In this document: positions 1 through 8,915 of the stretch, in pieces | How the letters are laid out: every line of letters begins with the position of its first letter | Numbering within the stretch: the first letter of the stretch is position 1 | From: Companilactobacillus furfuricola | Lineage (GTDB): Bacteria > Bacillota > Bacilli > Lactobacillales > Lactobacillaceae | DNA length: 64,000 nt | Direction of reading: 5' to 3' | Assembly (NCBI RefSeq): GCF_003946325.1 | Contig: NZ_RHNT01000007.1 | Location: 1 to 64,000, forward strand | The notes under the pieces: generated by a model | What the model was told of the DNA's origin: nothing | What the model saw: the letters and a program-made list of their open reading frames with translations, nothing else | Databases searched by the model: none | Made by a program: the position numbers and the translations under genes

Positions 1-838
1 CTCATGAAAATTGGCATTGAGTATATAAGCCTCTTCTTAAATAAATGCATCAAAATAACCAAACCACGACGAGAACCCCCTTACCATGAAGAACAATATC
101 CTTTTCCTTGTCAGAAAGATCCTTAAAAGGAACATCAAGTCGAACCCCAAGCTCTTGAACAATTTGTTGCTGCATCGAACGACCAGGCAAACGCCAAGAA
201 CGAATGGCACCATCTTGAATAGATAAATTCTCATCAGGGATAATCTTAGACCGTTGCAAAGTCTTCAAAACTCCCGTACCTTCGCATTTAGGACAAGCAC
301 CGTCCGAATTAAAGGCAAAATCTTCAGCACTAAAAGCATAAAACTTAACGCCACAAACAGGACAAGTAAGCTGACCCATACGCTCATCAGAAGCAGGCAG
401 GTCCATAGCTTCAGAAATCTTCAAAGAGGGATCCAAACGATGGCCATTAGGACAAACAACCGAACTCAAACGAGAAAACATCAACCGCAAAATATTCAAA
501 CTCTCAGTCATAGTACCAACAGTAGAACGGACTCCAGGAACCGAAGGGCGCTGTCTCAAAGCAATCGTCGAAGGCAAATTCCTAATATCACGAACATCAG
601 AACGCCCCACTTGAGAAATCCGACGACGAGTGTAAGTACTCAAAGCATTCAAATACTTACGAGCACCTTCAGAATAAATAGTATCCATAGCCAAAGAAGA
701 CTTCCCTGAACCAGAAACACCAGTAATAGCAACAAAAGAATTCAAAGGAATATCCACATCCAGATCCTTCAAATTATTAGCCTTAGCACCACGGACCTCA
801 ATATTATCAGGAATATAATTCTTATGACGTATACTCAT
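1..838 (-). pseudogene. UvrA-like ABC ATPase, frameshifted and nonsense-interrupted, runs off the window
   Basis: The first 260 residues read as the N-terminal part of an excinuclease-A-like ABC protein: Walker A GVSGSGKSS at about residues 40-48, then paired Cys motifs (CPNGH, CPVC, CPKC) typical of the UvrA zinc and signature insertion region. The frame stops at 50. Dropping one base from the C5 run at 76-80 restores a UvrA-like continuation (GFSSWFGYFDAF), which then meets a TAA at 37-39 before going on as EEAYILNANFHE to the window edge. Two separate lesions argue for a decayed gene. Full-length relatives are about 750-950 residues. It could be a UvrA paralogue linked to drug tolerance rather than repair; the visible part cannot decide. 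Confidence 0.8.
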
Positions 839-1338
839 AGCCTAACCAACTTTCATCAAAAATATACCTAGAGTTTAACATTAAGCAAAAAATTGGTCTA
901 ACATGCGATAAATAGAACAATGAATCAAATATAAACAAAATTAAAATAACAACAAATAAAAAATTAAAATAACAACAAATAAAAAAATAAATAACAAAAA
1001 GATAGAAGTAGAGTAATAAGGCGAGAGTGTGAGGAACGAGCACGCAAGCAAGAAGCGAAAGCAAGAGATAAAATTATAAATTTGCTCTTATCGAACCAAC
1101 AAAAAATGAAAAGCAACAACAGCAATGTAAGTCAGGAAACAAAAATGAGCGGAGCAAGGTCCCGCGAACCGAGGAAAGAGTAAGTAATCCAGAAAGAGAA
1201 TATATCCTGATAAGAAAAGGAAGCATCTACTCCCACCAGAATAGATAAAACCTGAGATAGACATGTGAGAAATAGGACGCGCAAACAGTGCCAACTTGAT
1301 CAAAATAAATCGGTAAATCTCAAAAAAGGGGGTGATTA
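839..1338. other. gene-poor, A-rich intergenic stretch
   Basis: No convincing gene is seen on either strand. Open frames here are low-complexity translations of A/T-rich DNA without family resemblance. The stretch holds a 23-bp tandem duplication and ends in a strong Shine-Dalgarno-like sequence leading into the hairpin described separately. It may be what remains of decayed genes, as the flanking UvrA-like gene is broken. Confidence 0.4.
938..983. repeat. 23-bp perfect tandem duplication
   Basis: The unit AAATTAAAATAACAACAAAT(AAA) occurs twice head to tail (938-960 and 961-983), followed by a partial third copy. It is very A-rich and lies in non-coding DNA; simple slippage explains it. Confidence 0.8.
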
Positions 1339-1357
1339 ATGTCTCTATCTAGACGGA

Positions 1358-1422
1358 GGGGCCCGGGGATACAGCCCTCAGTCGACATCGGCAGCGTTCC
1401 AGTGGCTGTATCCCCAGGCCCC
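1358..1422. other. large GC-rich hairpin preceded by a strong ribosome-binding-like sequence
   Basis: The arms GGGGCCCGGGGATACAGCC (1358-1376) and GGCTGTATCCCCAGGCCCC (1404-1422) pair over 19 bp with one mismatch, leaving a 27-base loop. The GC content is far above the surroundings. Just upstream, AAAAGGGGGTGATT is followed by ATG at 1339, a near-perfect Shine-Dalgarno, but the 81-codon frame behind it runs through the hairpin and into the ahpC terminator and has a low-complexity Thr/Pro-rich tail. I cannot assign a family; a small RNA, a repeat element or an unusual peptide gene are all open. Confidence 0.45.
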
Positions 1423-1545
1423 GGAGTCGGCATTGAACGTAGCAACCAAAATACTACCACCACACCCCAACCACCAAACAAACTAACAGAACTCCGGCAA
1501 AGTAAAACGCCTCTGTCTGCTATAGCTCTCTTACATCTTTACAAT

Positions 1546-1576
1546 AAAAAAGCACCCACCAATAAAAGTGGATGCC
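1546..1576 (-). terminator. intrinsic terminator of ahpC
   Basis: On the minus strand GCATCCAC pairs with GTGGGTGC around a short A/T loop and is followed by six T. It lies about 20 bases after the ahpC stop. Confidence 0.75.
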
Positions 1577-1592
1577 AAAAATAACAAAATAA

Positions 1593-2153
1593 CTAAATCT
1601 TACCAACCAAATCAGTAGATGGCTTAATAGTCTTTTCCCCAGGATGCCAGTTAGCTGGACAAACATTATCACCGTTCTCAGCAACAAATTGAGCAGCTTG
1701 AAGAGTTCTCAAAATCTCATCAGCGTTACGGCCGATACCCATAGCATTAATAGTATATGACTTAATAACACCTTCAGGGTTAATAATAAACACGCCACGG
1801 TAAGCTTGACCGCTCTCATCATCTAAAAGATCAAAGAAATTTGAAAGTTGGTGTGTTTGGTCAGACAACATAGGATATTGAATCTTGTGAATAGTATCAG
1901 TAGCATCAGCCCAAGCCTTATGTGAAAATTCACTATCAACAGAAACTGAATAAACTTCAGCATTGTTTTTCTTGAATTCCTCATAATCATCTTGCAATTC
2001 ACTTAATTCAGTAGGACATACGAATGAAAAGTCAGCAGGGTAAAAGAAAATAATTGACCATTTGCCAAGCAAATCTTTCTTAGAGTAGTCCTTGATCTCA
2101 CCATTTTGATAACCTTTAACATTAAAATCAGGAATTTCTTTATTAATATACAT
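1593..2153 (-). CDS. ahpC: alkyl hydroperoxide reductase subunit C / typical 2-Cys peroxiredoxin
   Basis: This 186-residue protein has the full typical 2-Cys peroxiredoxin layout: peroxidatic Cys46 in FVCPTE and resolving Cys165 in VCPANW, with the conserved C-terminal GEKTIKPS region. It reduces hydrogen peroxide and organic peroxides in the cytoplasm, normally recycled by AhpF or a thioredoxin-like partner. No ahpF lies next to it here, so the reductant must be encoded elsewhere. The start is supported by AAAGGAG about nine bases upstream. It appears monocistronic, with its own terminator. Length and motifs are normal for the family. Confidence 0.95.
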   Translation of the reverse strand: MYINKEIPDFNVKGYQNGEIKDYSKKDLLGKWSIIFFYPADFSFVCPTELSELQDDYEEFKKNNAEVYSVSVDSEFSHKAWADATDTIHKIQYPMLSDQTHQLSNFFDLLDDESGQAYRGVFIINPEGVIKSYTINAMGIGRNADEILRTLQAAQFVAENGDNVCPANWHPGEKTIKPSTDLVGKI

Positions 2154-2267
2154 TAAACTAGCTCCTTTCGGATTTATACATTTAATAATAGTCTACTTTT
2201 CTAAAAATTCAATAGCTATGAATAATTATTATATAAGAATCATTACAATGTAGCTGAAATATACATT

Positions 2268-2293
2268 AAAAAAAGCCGTATTAACGGCTTTTT
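2268..2293 (-). terminator. intrinsic terminator after the acetyltransferase gene
   Basis: Minus-strand AAAAGCCGT/ACGGCTTTT stem with a short TAAT loop and a T7 tail, immediately after the stop at 2295. Confidence 0.8.
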
Positions 2294-2294
2294 G

Positions 2295-2741
2295 CTAATC
2301 AGCCTCGTTTAGAACCATTTTTACATGGTGAGCTTTACTAGATGTGCTAACATCAGTTAAACTTGTGAATCCAAAATGCTGGAAAAAGTCTTGAGCCTCA
2401 ATTCCCGCACGAATCTCGACAGCTTGATTGGGAAATAACTGGTTGATTGTGTCTAAAATCTTAGCAAGCAATTCATTTCCTAGACCTAGGTTGCGATATT
2501 CTGGATCGACGACCATTTTTCCAAAAGACACATGATGACCTTCTTGGAAAATTCTTGCATAGCTAACTAAGCTATCATCTTGATAATTTAATAAATGAAT
2601 AGCATTAAGATCAGTATCATCTAATTCTTGATAAAGGTGCTTTTGTTCAAGCACAAAAACTTTTTGCCGTAATTTATACATGTCATAGATTTGTCTCGGC
2701 GTTAAATTGTTCAAAGTTGCGATCTTCCACATGTTATCCAT
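2295..2741 (-). CDS. GNAT-family N-acetyltransferase, ElaA-like
   Basis: The 148-residue protein has the GNAT acetyl-CoA fold: an FGKMVVDPEYRNLGLGNELL segment corresponds to strand 4 plus the pyrophosphate-binding loop (R/Q-x-x-G-x-G/A, here RNLGLG). The N-terminal MYKLRQKVFVLEQ and the spacing match the small ElaA subfamily, whose substrate is unknown. It is a single-gene unit with a terminator behind it. It ends about 160 bp from the ABC transporter operon on the same strand, and a terminator separates them, so co-transcription is unlikely. Confidence 0.85.
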   Translation of the reverse strand: MDNMWKIATLNNLTPRQIYDMYKLRQKVFVLEQKHLYQELDDTDLNAIHLLNYQDDSLVSYARIFQEGHHVSFGKMVVDPEYRNLGLGNELLAKILDTINQLFPNQAVEIRAGIEAQDFFQHFGFTSLTDVSTSSKAHHVKMVLNEAD

Positions 2742-2864
2742 CCCTTCTAATTGATGTTTTTTGTGATGACTTCCTCTGAAATAAATATTATTATAATAAT
2801 TTCAAAGAAAGTAACCGAAATTAAATATAAATTCTTTATTAAACTGAAAACGCTTCGCAGTGAT

Positions 2865-2899
2865 GCAAAAAGCAGCCGATCATTTTCGATCAACTGCTG
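2865..2899 (-). terminator. intrinsic terminator of the heme-efflux-like operon
   Basis: Minus-strand AGCAGTTGATC pairs with GATCGGCTGCT (two G-U pairs) around a GAAAAT loop, followed by a T5 tract. It closes the three-gene operon ending at 2905. Confidence 0.7.
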
Positions 2900-2904
2900 G
2901 ATAA

Positions 2905-3591
2905 TTAATGCATATTTGACGTGTCTTGTGTCATCTTACCGTCGATAATGTTATAAATTCGATCCGCATAATTCTTTAGACGTAAATCATGGGTCACAAC
3001 CACAATAGCTTTGTTGCGGTCTTTAGCTAATGATTTCAACATTTGACCGACTTCATCGACACGAGCAGTATCTAATGCTGCTGTTGGTTCATCAGCCAAA
3101 ATGATTTCGGGATCAGTATAAAGTGCACGTGCAATTGCCACACGTTGATTTTGACCACCAGATAACTCGGCAGGATATTTGTTCATCAGATCGTCAATAC
3201 CTAACACATTGATCAAGTCATCAAATCTGCCATCAGTCAAATTGCCAGTTTTCTTAACACGGTCAGCCAGTTCAAACTGTTCCTTGACCGTTAAATATGG
3301 GAGAAGATTATAAGACTGCAAAACAAAACCGATATTATTTAGTCGCAACTGTTCTAGAGCTTTTTTGTTCAGTTGGTTTAAAGGCTCGTCATTCAAAAAA
3401 ACTGTTCCAGAACTAGGAGTTTGTAGTCCACCAGTAATAGTCAAAAAGGTGCTCTTTCCTGATCCCGAAGGGCCTAGGACTAAAATCAGTTCACCCTTAT
3501 TTGCTTGGAAGTTGATATCGTGCAAAACGTGGACTTTACTAAGATCATGCCCAAAGGTTTTATTGATATTACTCAATTTGATAGTTGGCAT
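2905..3591 (-). CDS. hrtA: ABC transporter ATP-binding protein, HrtA-like heme exporter ATPase
   Basis: A 228-residue ABC ATPase with Walker A GPSGSGKST near residue 40, signature LSGGQNQRVAIARAL, Walker B ILADEPTAALD and the switch His in VVVTHD. It belongs to the MacB/LolD-like ATPases that pair with FtsX-type permeases. It starts one base after the permease stop, with GGAGGATAAT as its ribosome site, so the two are translationally coupled. With the HrtB-like permease and HrtR-like regulator upstream, export of toxic heme is the likely job. The heme assignment is inferred mainly from those two partners, because the ATPase itself is not substrate-specific. Confidence 0.85.
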   Translation of the reverse strand: MPTIKLSNINKTFGHDLSKVHVLHDINFQANKGELILVLGPSGSGKSTFLTITGGLQTPSSGTVFLNDEPLNQLNKKALEQLRLNNIGFVLQSYNLLPYLTVKEQFELADRVKKTGNLTDGRFDDLINVLGIDDLMNKYPAELSGGQNQRVAIARALYTDPEIILADEPTAALDTARVDEVGQMLKSLAKDRNKAIVVVTHDLRLKNYADRIYNIIDGKMTQDTSNMH

Positions 3592-3592
3592 A

Positions 3593-4654
3593 TTATCCTC
3601 CGATCACGTCGACGGGATCGACATTAAGAATTGTTTTAATTGGTACTAAAGCACCGAGTACACTAGTGATCAATAATCCTACAGCCACTAGTGACAATAA
3701 CGGTATGTTGAAACTCATTGGTACAGATGTCGGAATGACGATTGCCGTAAGGAACGTCAAAAGCGTGCCAATTATCAAGCCACTGAGCACTAAGATAACC
3801 GATTGGGAGATTGTCGTATTTATCAACGTTTTGGCGGGGACACCTTGAGCTCTCAAAACGGCATAATTAGGGATCTTTTGAATGGTCAAGATATATAAAA
3901 AGATGGCAATGACGATCAATGAAATTATCATTAAAAAGGCTATCATAAATGTGAAAGTAGAATTTTGCGCTGAATATCCCGGTAGTTTATCGATAAAGCT
4001 TTGGATGGGGTAGTTTTTTAAATTGGCATCGGATATTTTAGTTGACTCAGTTTTAGAAACGACGGCACTGGCAACGAGGTTAGGTCCCATTCCTTTGATA
4101 GCTTGCCAGTCAATGATTCGACCGTATAATATTGGCGCAACGTTGAGTTTGGCATTTTTAGTGAAACCGACGATGGTATACTTTTTCGAAATTGAATTTA
4201 AGCTTACTTGATCGCCTAATTTGTAGCCACTTTGTTGAAATTTTTCATCAGCAACGACTTGATGGCTTTTGGTTGGCTTGTGACCAGAAGTAAGCTTGAG
4301 ATCTTGATACAAATATTGATTTTTATCGATACCTAAATAAGTCGCAGATATTTGATCTTGGCCTTTCGATTTCGCGACGACGGAAGATTGTCCAACGTAA
4401 GCTTGATCTTTGGTCAGATCTATATTTTTGGCTTGTTGTTTTGTAATGAGCGATTGTCCGAGGCTGATGTTAGCGTCTTTATTTAAGACGATGCTTTCAG
4501 CCTGCCAAGTTTTGATAGCAGCTGTATTGGAATTAGCCAAACCCAAAGCGAGACTGGTCAAGATAAAAATCAAGTAGCTGATCAATACGATCATCCCGAT
4601 GATCAAGCCATAGCGTAATTTTTCGTGTTTAATTTCTTTAATTGCTAAAAACAT
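3593..4654 (-). CDS. hrtB: FtsX-family ABC permease, HrtB-like heme exporter
   Basis: A 353-residue MacB/FtsX-type permease: one N-terminal membrane helix, a large extracytoplasmic domain of about 200 residues, then three C-terminal helices ending in the conserved VPIKTILNVDPVDVIGG region. The opening MFLAIKEIKHEKLRYGLII closely resembles lactococcal HrtB as I remember it. The ATG at 4654 overlaps the regulator stop (TAATG) and uses the regulator's terminal GGAG as ribosome site, so I prefer it to a longer upstream reading. Export of heme with the ATPase encoded next is inferred from family and operon. Confidence 0.85.
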   Translation of the reverse strand: MFLAIKEIKHEKLRYGLIIGMIVLISYLIFILTSLALGLANSNTAAIKTWQAESIVLNKDANISLGQSLITKQQAKNIDLTKDQAYVGQSSVVAKSKGQDQISATYLGIDKNQYLYQDLKLTSGHKPTKSHQVVADEKFQQSGYKLGDQVSLNSISKKYTIVGFTKNAKLNVAPILYGRIIDWQAIKGMGPNLVASAVVSKTESTKISDANLKNYPIQSFIDKLPGYSAQNSTFTFMIAFLMIISLIVIAIFLYILTIQKIPNYAVLRAQGVPAKTLINTTISQSVILVLSGLIIGTLLTFLTAIVIPTSVPMSFNIPLLSLVAVGLLITSVLGALVPIKTILNVDPVDVIGG

Positions 4655-5181
4655 TATTTTTCTCCTAATTGCTGCAAGATATTTGAATATCTCGTCAGCC
4701 AAAAATCTTTTTTCTTCGGGTCGAGCAGGATCTCTTTAATGATTTCATGGGATAAGACGGTCATGATCCAAGTCCGGTCATCCATTTTGTTTGGGTCGAT
4801 CTTTTGGTCAAAACTTTCAGATTGCGAAGCTAAAAACGCTTCATTAGAAGAAATGTGCATTTTCATTAATTCATAGTACTTACTGTTGTCGATCCTCTCG
4901 ACAAAATTTTTAACTTCTGTCAAGTAGTCGGAGTTTGATTGTTCACTAGGGATGCGAAAATCAGCATGGATCTGTTGGATAGCCTGACCGTAAATATAGC
5001 GATAAGCGTCATTAATATCGTCAAAGTATTTGTAAAACGCTCCTCGAGCAATGTTTGCAGCTTTGACGATCCGTGAGACCTTGGCAGTGGGCAAGGTATA
5101 TTGAGAGAATTCGTCAAGTAAGACATTTTCGATCAATTGTTTTTTTGTATTGTCTAAATTTTTAAAAGTCAATGATGTCAT
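4654..5181 (-). CDS. hrtR: TetR-family heme-sensing repressor, HrtR-like
   Basis: A 175-residue TetR-type regulator with the N-terminal helix-turn-helix (AANIARGAFYKYFDD at about residues 41-55). Counting from the ATG at 5181, which is the one spaced correctly behind GGAGG, His72 (QQIHADF) and His145 (VLSHEII) fall at or near the two axial heme ligands known for Lactococcus lactis HrtR (His72, His149). This supports heme as the inducer. It is the first gene of the hrtR-hrtB-hrtA operon and probably represses its own promoter through the two palindromes upstream. The operon starts with the repressor and is not divergent. Confidence 0.82.
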   Translation of the reverse strand: MTSLTFKNLDNTKKQLIENVLLDEFSQYTLPTAKVSRIVKAANIARGAFYKYFDDINDAYRYIYGQAIQQIHADFRIPSEQSNSDYLTEVKNFVERIDNSKYYELMKMHISSNEAFLASQSESFDQKIDPNKMDDRTWIMTVLSHEIIKEILLDPKKKDFWLTRYSNILQQLGEK

Positions 5182-5194
5182 GATTTCCTCCACA

Positions 5195-5246
5195 GTGACA
5201 CTGTGTCACCAGAAGATATGGTATATGGAAAGTGACAGGGTGTCAA
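5195..5246 (-). promoter_or_regulatory. promoter and two HrtR-type operators
   Basis: A perfect 15-bp palindrome GTGACACTGTGTCAC lies at 5195-5209. A second site GTGACAGGGTGTCAA at 5232-5246 is centred 37 bp away. On the minus strand the second site contains the -35 box TTGACA (5241-5246); 17 bases further is TACCAT (5218-5223) as -10. A repressor on both sites would cover the -35 and the transcription start. The sequence resembles the lactococcal HrtR operator as I recall it. Confidence 0.75.
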
Positions 5247-5280
5247 TATATTTTTAAGATTAATTTTATTCTAATATAAA

Positions 5281-5308
5281 GTTACATTTTCTAATAAAGT
5301 GATATAAT
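5281..5308 (+). promoter_or_regulatory. probable gdhA promoter
   Basis: A perfect -10 TATAAT (5303-5308) is preceded at 16 bp by GTTACA as a weak -35. It lies 75 bases upstream of the gdhA start; the leader shows no obvious structure. Confidence 0.5.
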
Positions 5309-5368
5309 AATGGCATCTACTTATTTAATTGGTTATAGTTAAATATATGGATGAATTATTTTTATTAA

Positions 5369-6730
<1,362 letters not shown>

Positions 6731-6757
6731 AAAGTTATTTAAGATCAAAGTAAAGTG

Positions 6758-6796
6758 AAAAGGACAAAGCCGATTTTTTTTGCTTTGTCCTTTTTT
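6758..6796 (+). terminator. intrinsic terminator of gdhA
   Basis: AAAAGGACAAAGC pairs with GCTTTGTCCTTTT over 13 bp, with an 11-base T-rich loop and a T6 tail. Confidence 0.9.
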
Positions 6797-6814
6797 AGGT
6801 TTGATACAGATTCA

Positions 6815-6902
6815 CGGTTGAAAGAGAGCTCCGGGTTAGAAACTGTCAGCTGGTGCTGCCAGTCCCTAAATCCTCACTAGCTAACCATCACCCTCCACTC
6901 TC
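6815..6902. repeat. palindromic repeat element, copy 1
   Basis: This copy begins CGGTTGAAAGAGAGCTCCGG and ends ACCATCACCCTCCACTCTCT. The ends are inverted (GAGAGCTCCGGGT against ACCCTCCACTCTC) and an inner stem forms between GGTTAGAAACTG and CAGTCCCTAAATCC, so the whole element can fold as one long hairpin. A second, 21-bp longer copy follows 20 bp downstream. It lies between two converging genes. I do not recognise the family. Confidence 0.7.
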
Positions 6903-6922
6903 TTATTTTTTGAAACGAGTTG

Positions 6923-7032
6923 CGGTTGAAAGAGAGCTCCGGGTTAGAAACTGCCAGCAGGCACTGCTACGCAGCACCTTTGTGCTGCCAGTCCCTAAAT
7001 CCTCACTAGCTGACCATCACCCTCCACTCTCT
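6923..7032. repeat. palindromic repeat element, copy 2
   Basis: This is nearly identical to copy 1 over both ends but carries a 21-bp extra segment in the centre that forms its own hairpin (GCAGCACCTTTGTGCTGC). It ends eight bases before the stop of the SMR gene on the other strand and could also act as that gene's 3' processing or termination structure. Confidence 0.7.
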
Positions 7033-7039
7033 ATTTTAT

Positions 7040-7354
7040 TTACGTTGTTAATTTGATTCCGACGATCCCTACTAATAGTAACGCAATGAAGATCCAGGTT
7101 ACTCCGGGGATTTTGTCACCAAAGAACATTACGCCCATGATGATCGAGCCGACAGCACCGATCCCGGTCCAAATAGGGTAGGCCAATGATAGTGGTAGTG
7201 ACTTAGTCGCTTTAGCTAAAAAGAAAAAGCTGGCGATCATACCGATCACTGTTGCAATCGACCAGTCCAGCTTGGAAAAGCCGTGACTTAATTTCATTGT
7301 TGATGCCCAAACCACTTCAAATAGTCCGGCAATTACTAGATAGATGCAATTCAT
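7040..7354 (-). CDS. small multidrug resistance (SMR) transporter, Gdx/SugE-like
   Basis: A 104-residue, four-helix membrane protein. The SMR Glu is in helix 1 (AGLFEVVWASTMK), and AYPIWTGIGAVG is the signature of the Gdx/SugE branch, which exports guanidinium ions rather than a broad range of drugs. These proteins act as antiparallel dimers exchanging substrate for protons. The ATG at 7354 is chosen for GGAGG nine bases upstream; a longer reading runs into the leader hairpin. No known guanidine riboswitch is recognisable upstream, so guanidinium as substrate is inferred only from the protein family. Confidence 0.85.
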   Translation of the reverse strand: MNCIYLVIAGLFEVVWASTMKLSHGFSKLDWSIATVIGMIASFFFLAKATKSLPLSLAYPIWTGIGAVGSIIMGVMFFGDKIPGVTWIFIALLLVGIVGIKLTT

Positions 7355-7392
7355 ATCAATTCCTCCTAGATTTTTTCGAAGGTATTTTTCCG

Positions 7393-7453
7393 AAAAAATA
7401 GAGTACCCCCAATAATTCCTTCTATGGCCTAATGGAATTATTTTGAGTACTCT
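7393..7453 (-). terminator. terminator-like hairpin between MFS gene and SMR start (possible attenuator)
   Basis: On the minus strand AGAGTACTC-AA-AATAATTCC pairs with GGAATTATT-GG-GGGTACTCT, followed by ATTTTTT. It lies 55 bases after the MFS stop and 40 bases before the SMR start. It can end the MFS transcript. It also sits in the leader of transcripts from the -10 at 7490-7495, so it could control entry into the SMR gene. Confidence 0.65.
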
Positions 7454-7489
7454 GTTTGTTAACACCCGGCGGTGATTTAAATTAAAAAT

Positions 7490-7498
7490 ATTATATCA
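7490..7498 (-). promoter_or_regulatory. extended -10 promoter element for the SMR gene
   Basis: The minus strand reads TGATATAAT, a perfect TATAAT with an upstream TGn extension, just downstream of the MFS stop. The -35 region is poor. The transcript would begin with a leader containing CACCGCCGGGTG and the large hairpin. Confidence 0.5.
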
Positions 7499-7507
7499 TA
7501 TGTAAAA

Positions 7508-8689
7508 TTATTCTTCAGCAGGAAGAACTGGGAAACGTTTTACGATAAACGTAAAGAAGTAAGACATTGCCAAGATAATTGCTACAACGACATATGGTGA
7601 ATGTGGATTCCAATCCATTAAAGCACCAGACATTAATGGTCCAATAATATTACCGATCGAAGTCAACGACATGTTCATCCCATTGATCAATCCTTGTTGA
7701 TTTGCTCGGCCTGCTTTGGTCAGAAGGGTCGTGATAGCAGGACGAAGTAAGTCAAATGAGCTAAAGATGATCAATGTTGCAATGATGACTTCGACTTTGG
7801 AGCGAGCGAACAAGATCCAACCTACTGAAATGGCACTTAATAAGTAACAAAGACTGATAAGTTTGATTTCGCCGATCTTGTTAACAAAAATATTGAACAA
7901 ACTTACTTGTAAGATCAAGGAAATAATCCCGTTTAAAGTTAAGACAAGAGCAATCGTGCCTAGACCAAAATTAAAGATCTGGTTAACGTAAATACTGTAA
8001 ATACTTTCAAACCCTTGAAGACCAAACGATGCGATCAAAATCATCGTGAATAAAATGATAAATGGAGCGGTTAAAAGATCTCGGTAAGAACCGGATTTTT
8101 TTTCGAGCTCCTTTTTAGCATCTTGCACAAGGACTTCCTTATCGGCATCATGCAAAAGTAGCTGAGTAAAGATCACACTGATTATCCCGATACCGGCAGC
8201 AAACCAAAATGGTGTTTTGTAGTCGATATTGGCAAGCATACCACCAATACCTGGTCCTAAGATCAAACCACCACTGAAGGCAGCCGACAGCCAGCCGATA
8301 ACTTTTGCCCGTTCTTTTAGGGTAGTTAAATCGGAAGCTAATGCCATTGAAGTCGGAACAACCATGGCAGCAGACAATCCACCGATCAAACGTGAAGTAT
8401 TGAATCCTGGTAAAGTTGTTGAAATCGCAAAGATAACTTCAGAAATCGCATAGATCAGCAAACCTAGAACAATGATCGGCTTTCTACCCACTCGATCAGA
8501 AATCCGTCCCACAATAGGTGAAGCAATGAACTGAGCCAAGGCAAAAAGTGAAGTCATCACTCCCATATCAGATGTCGTATAGTGGAATTCATTTTTAATG
8601 AACGGGGTGACAGGTATGACTAGACCGATACCTAAACAAATTAAAAAGTTACTGAACACTAAAATATAAATCGATTTTTTATGCTTCAT
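7508..8689 (-). CDS. MFS multidrug efflux transporter (12-helix DHA1 type)
   Basis: A 393-residue major facilitator with 12 predicted helices. It carries the cytoplasmic loop 2-3 motif GRISDRVGRKP (motif A) and the loop-5 motif GPGIGGMLA (motif C), which marks drug:H+ antiporters. It probably exports drugs or toxic metabolites. The start follows AGGAGG by eight bases. A terminator-like hairpin lies just upstream in the leader. The SMR gene downstream on the same strand could be partly co-expressed. The substrate cannot be read from the sequence. Confidence 0.88.
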   Translation of the reverse strand: MKHKKSIYILVFSNFLICLGIGLVIPVTPFIKNEFHYTTSDMGVMTSLFALAQFIASPIVGRISDRVGRKPIIVLGLLIYAISEVIFAISTTLPGFNTSRLIGGLSAAMVVPTSMALASDLTTLKERAKVIGWLSAAFSGGLILGPGIGGMLANIDYKTPFWFAAGIGIISVIFTQLLLHDADKEVLVQDAKKELEKKSGSYRDLLTAPFIILFTMILIASFGLQGFESIYSIYVNQIFNFGLGTIALVLTLNGIISLILQVSLFNIFVNKIGEIKLISLCYLLSAISVGWILFARSKVEVIIATLIIFSSFDLLRPAITTLLTKAGRANQQGLINGMNMSLTSIGNIIGPLMSGALMDWNPHSPYVVVAIILAMSYFFTFIVKRFPVLPAEE

Positions 8690-8715
8690 TTTTACCTCCT
8701 CTAGATCACTTCTTC

Positions 8716-8744
8716 AAAAAAAATACCACCGCAATGCGGTAGTA
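8716..8744 (-). terminator. terminator-like hairpin in the MFS leader (possible attenuator)
   Basis: TACTACCGCA pairs with TGCGGTGGTA (one mismatch) and is followed by T8, only 27 bases before the MFS start. Placed between the -10-like sequences upstream and the gene, it would stop most transcription unless opened. A short frame reading RLFLLPHCGG runs through it from an AGGAG site and ends in the TAG that abuts the MFS ribosome site, but it lacks a normal start codon (ATA). Confidence 0.6.
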
Positions 8745-8915
8745 GAAATAGTCGTATTTTGAATCTCCTAAATATTACGCTTTAGTGCGCCTGATGAAAT
8801 AGTATACAGCATAAATATTATAAAGAAAACACTTTTAATACATCGGTAATATTTTTGTATTAAAAAAATAGGGATGATTTATTTTAATCGTGATTTACCT
8901 AAAATATACACAATC

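Noticed and set aside
822-1303. Two minus-strand hydrophobic reading frames
   Set aside because: They are A/T-rich, Phe/Leu-biased translations without ribosome sites or family resemblance.
1339-1584. 81-codon frame with a strong ribosome site
   Set aside because: It runs through a 19-bp hairpin and into the ahpC terminator on the other strand, is low-complexity and resembles no family. The structure is reported instead of a gene.
2845-2858. cre-like sequence TGAAAACGCTTCGC
   Set aside because: It is close to the catabolite-responsive consensus but fails at a conserved position and lies between a terminator and a gene with no sugar-related role.
6815-7032. T-box leader
   Set aside because: The start GAGAGCTCCGGGTT looks a little like a T-box stem, but the T-box sequence (GGGTGGTACCGCG-like) is missing and no aminoacyl-tRNA or amino acid gene follows.
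7355-7500. Guanidine riboswitch upstream of the SMR gene
   Set aside because: The Gdx-like protein suggested one, but none of the class I, II (ACGR loops) or III core motifs is present; only a terminator-like hairpin is seen.
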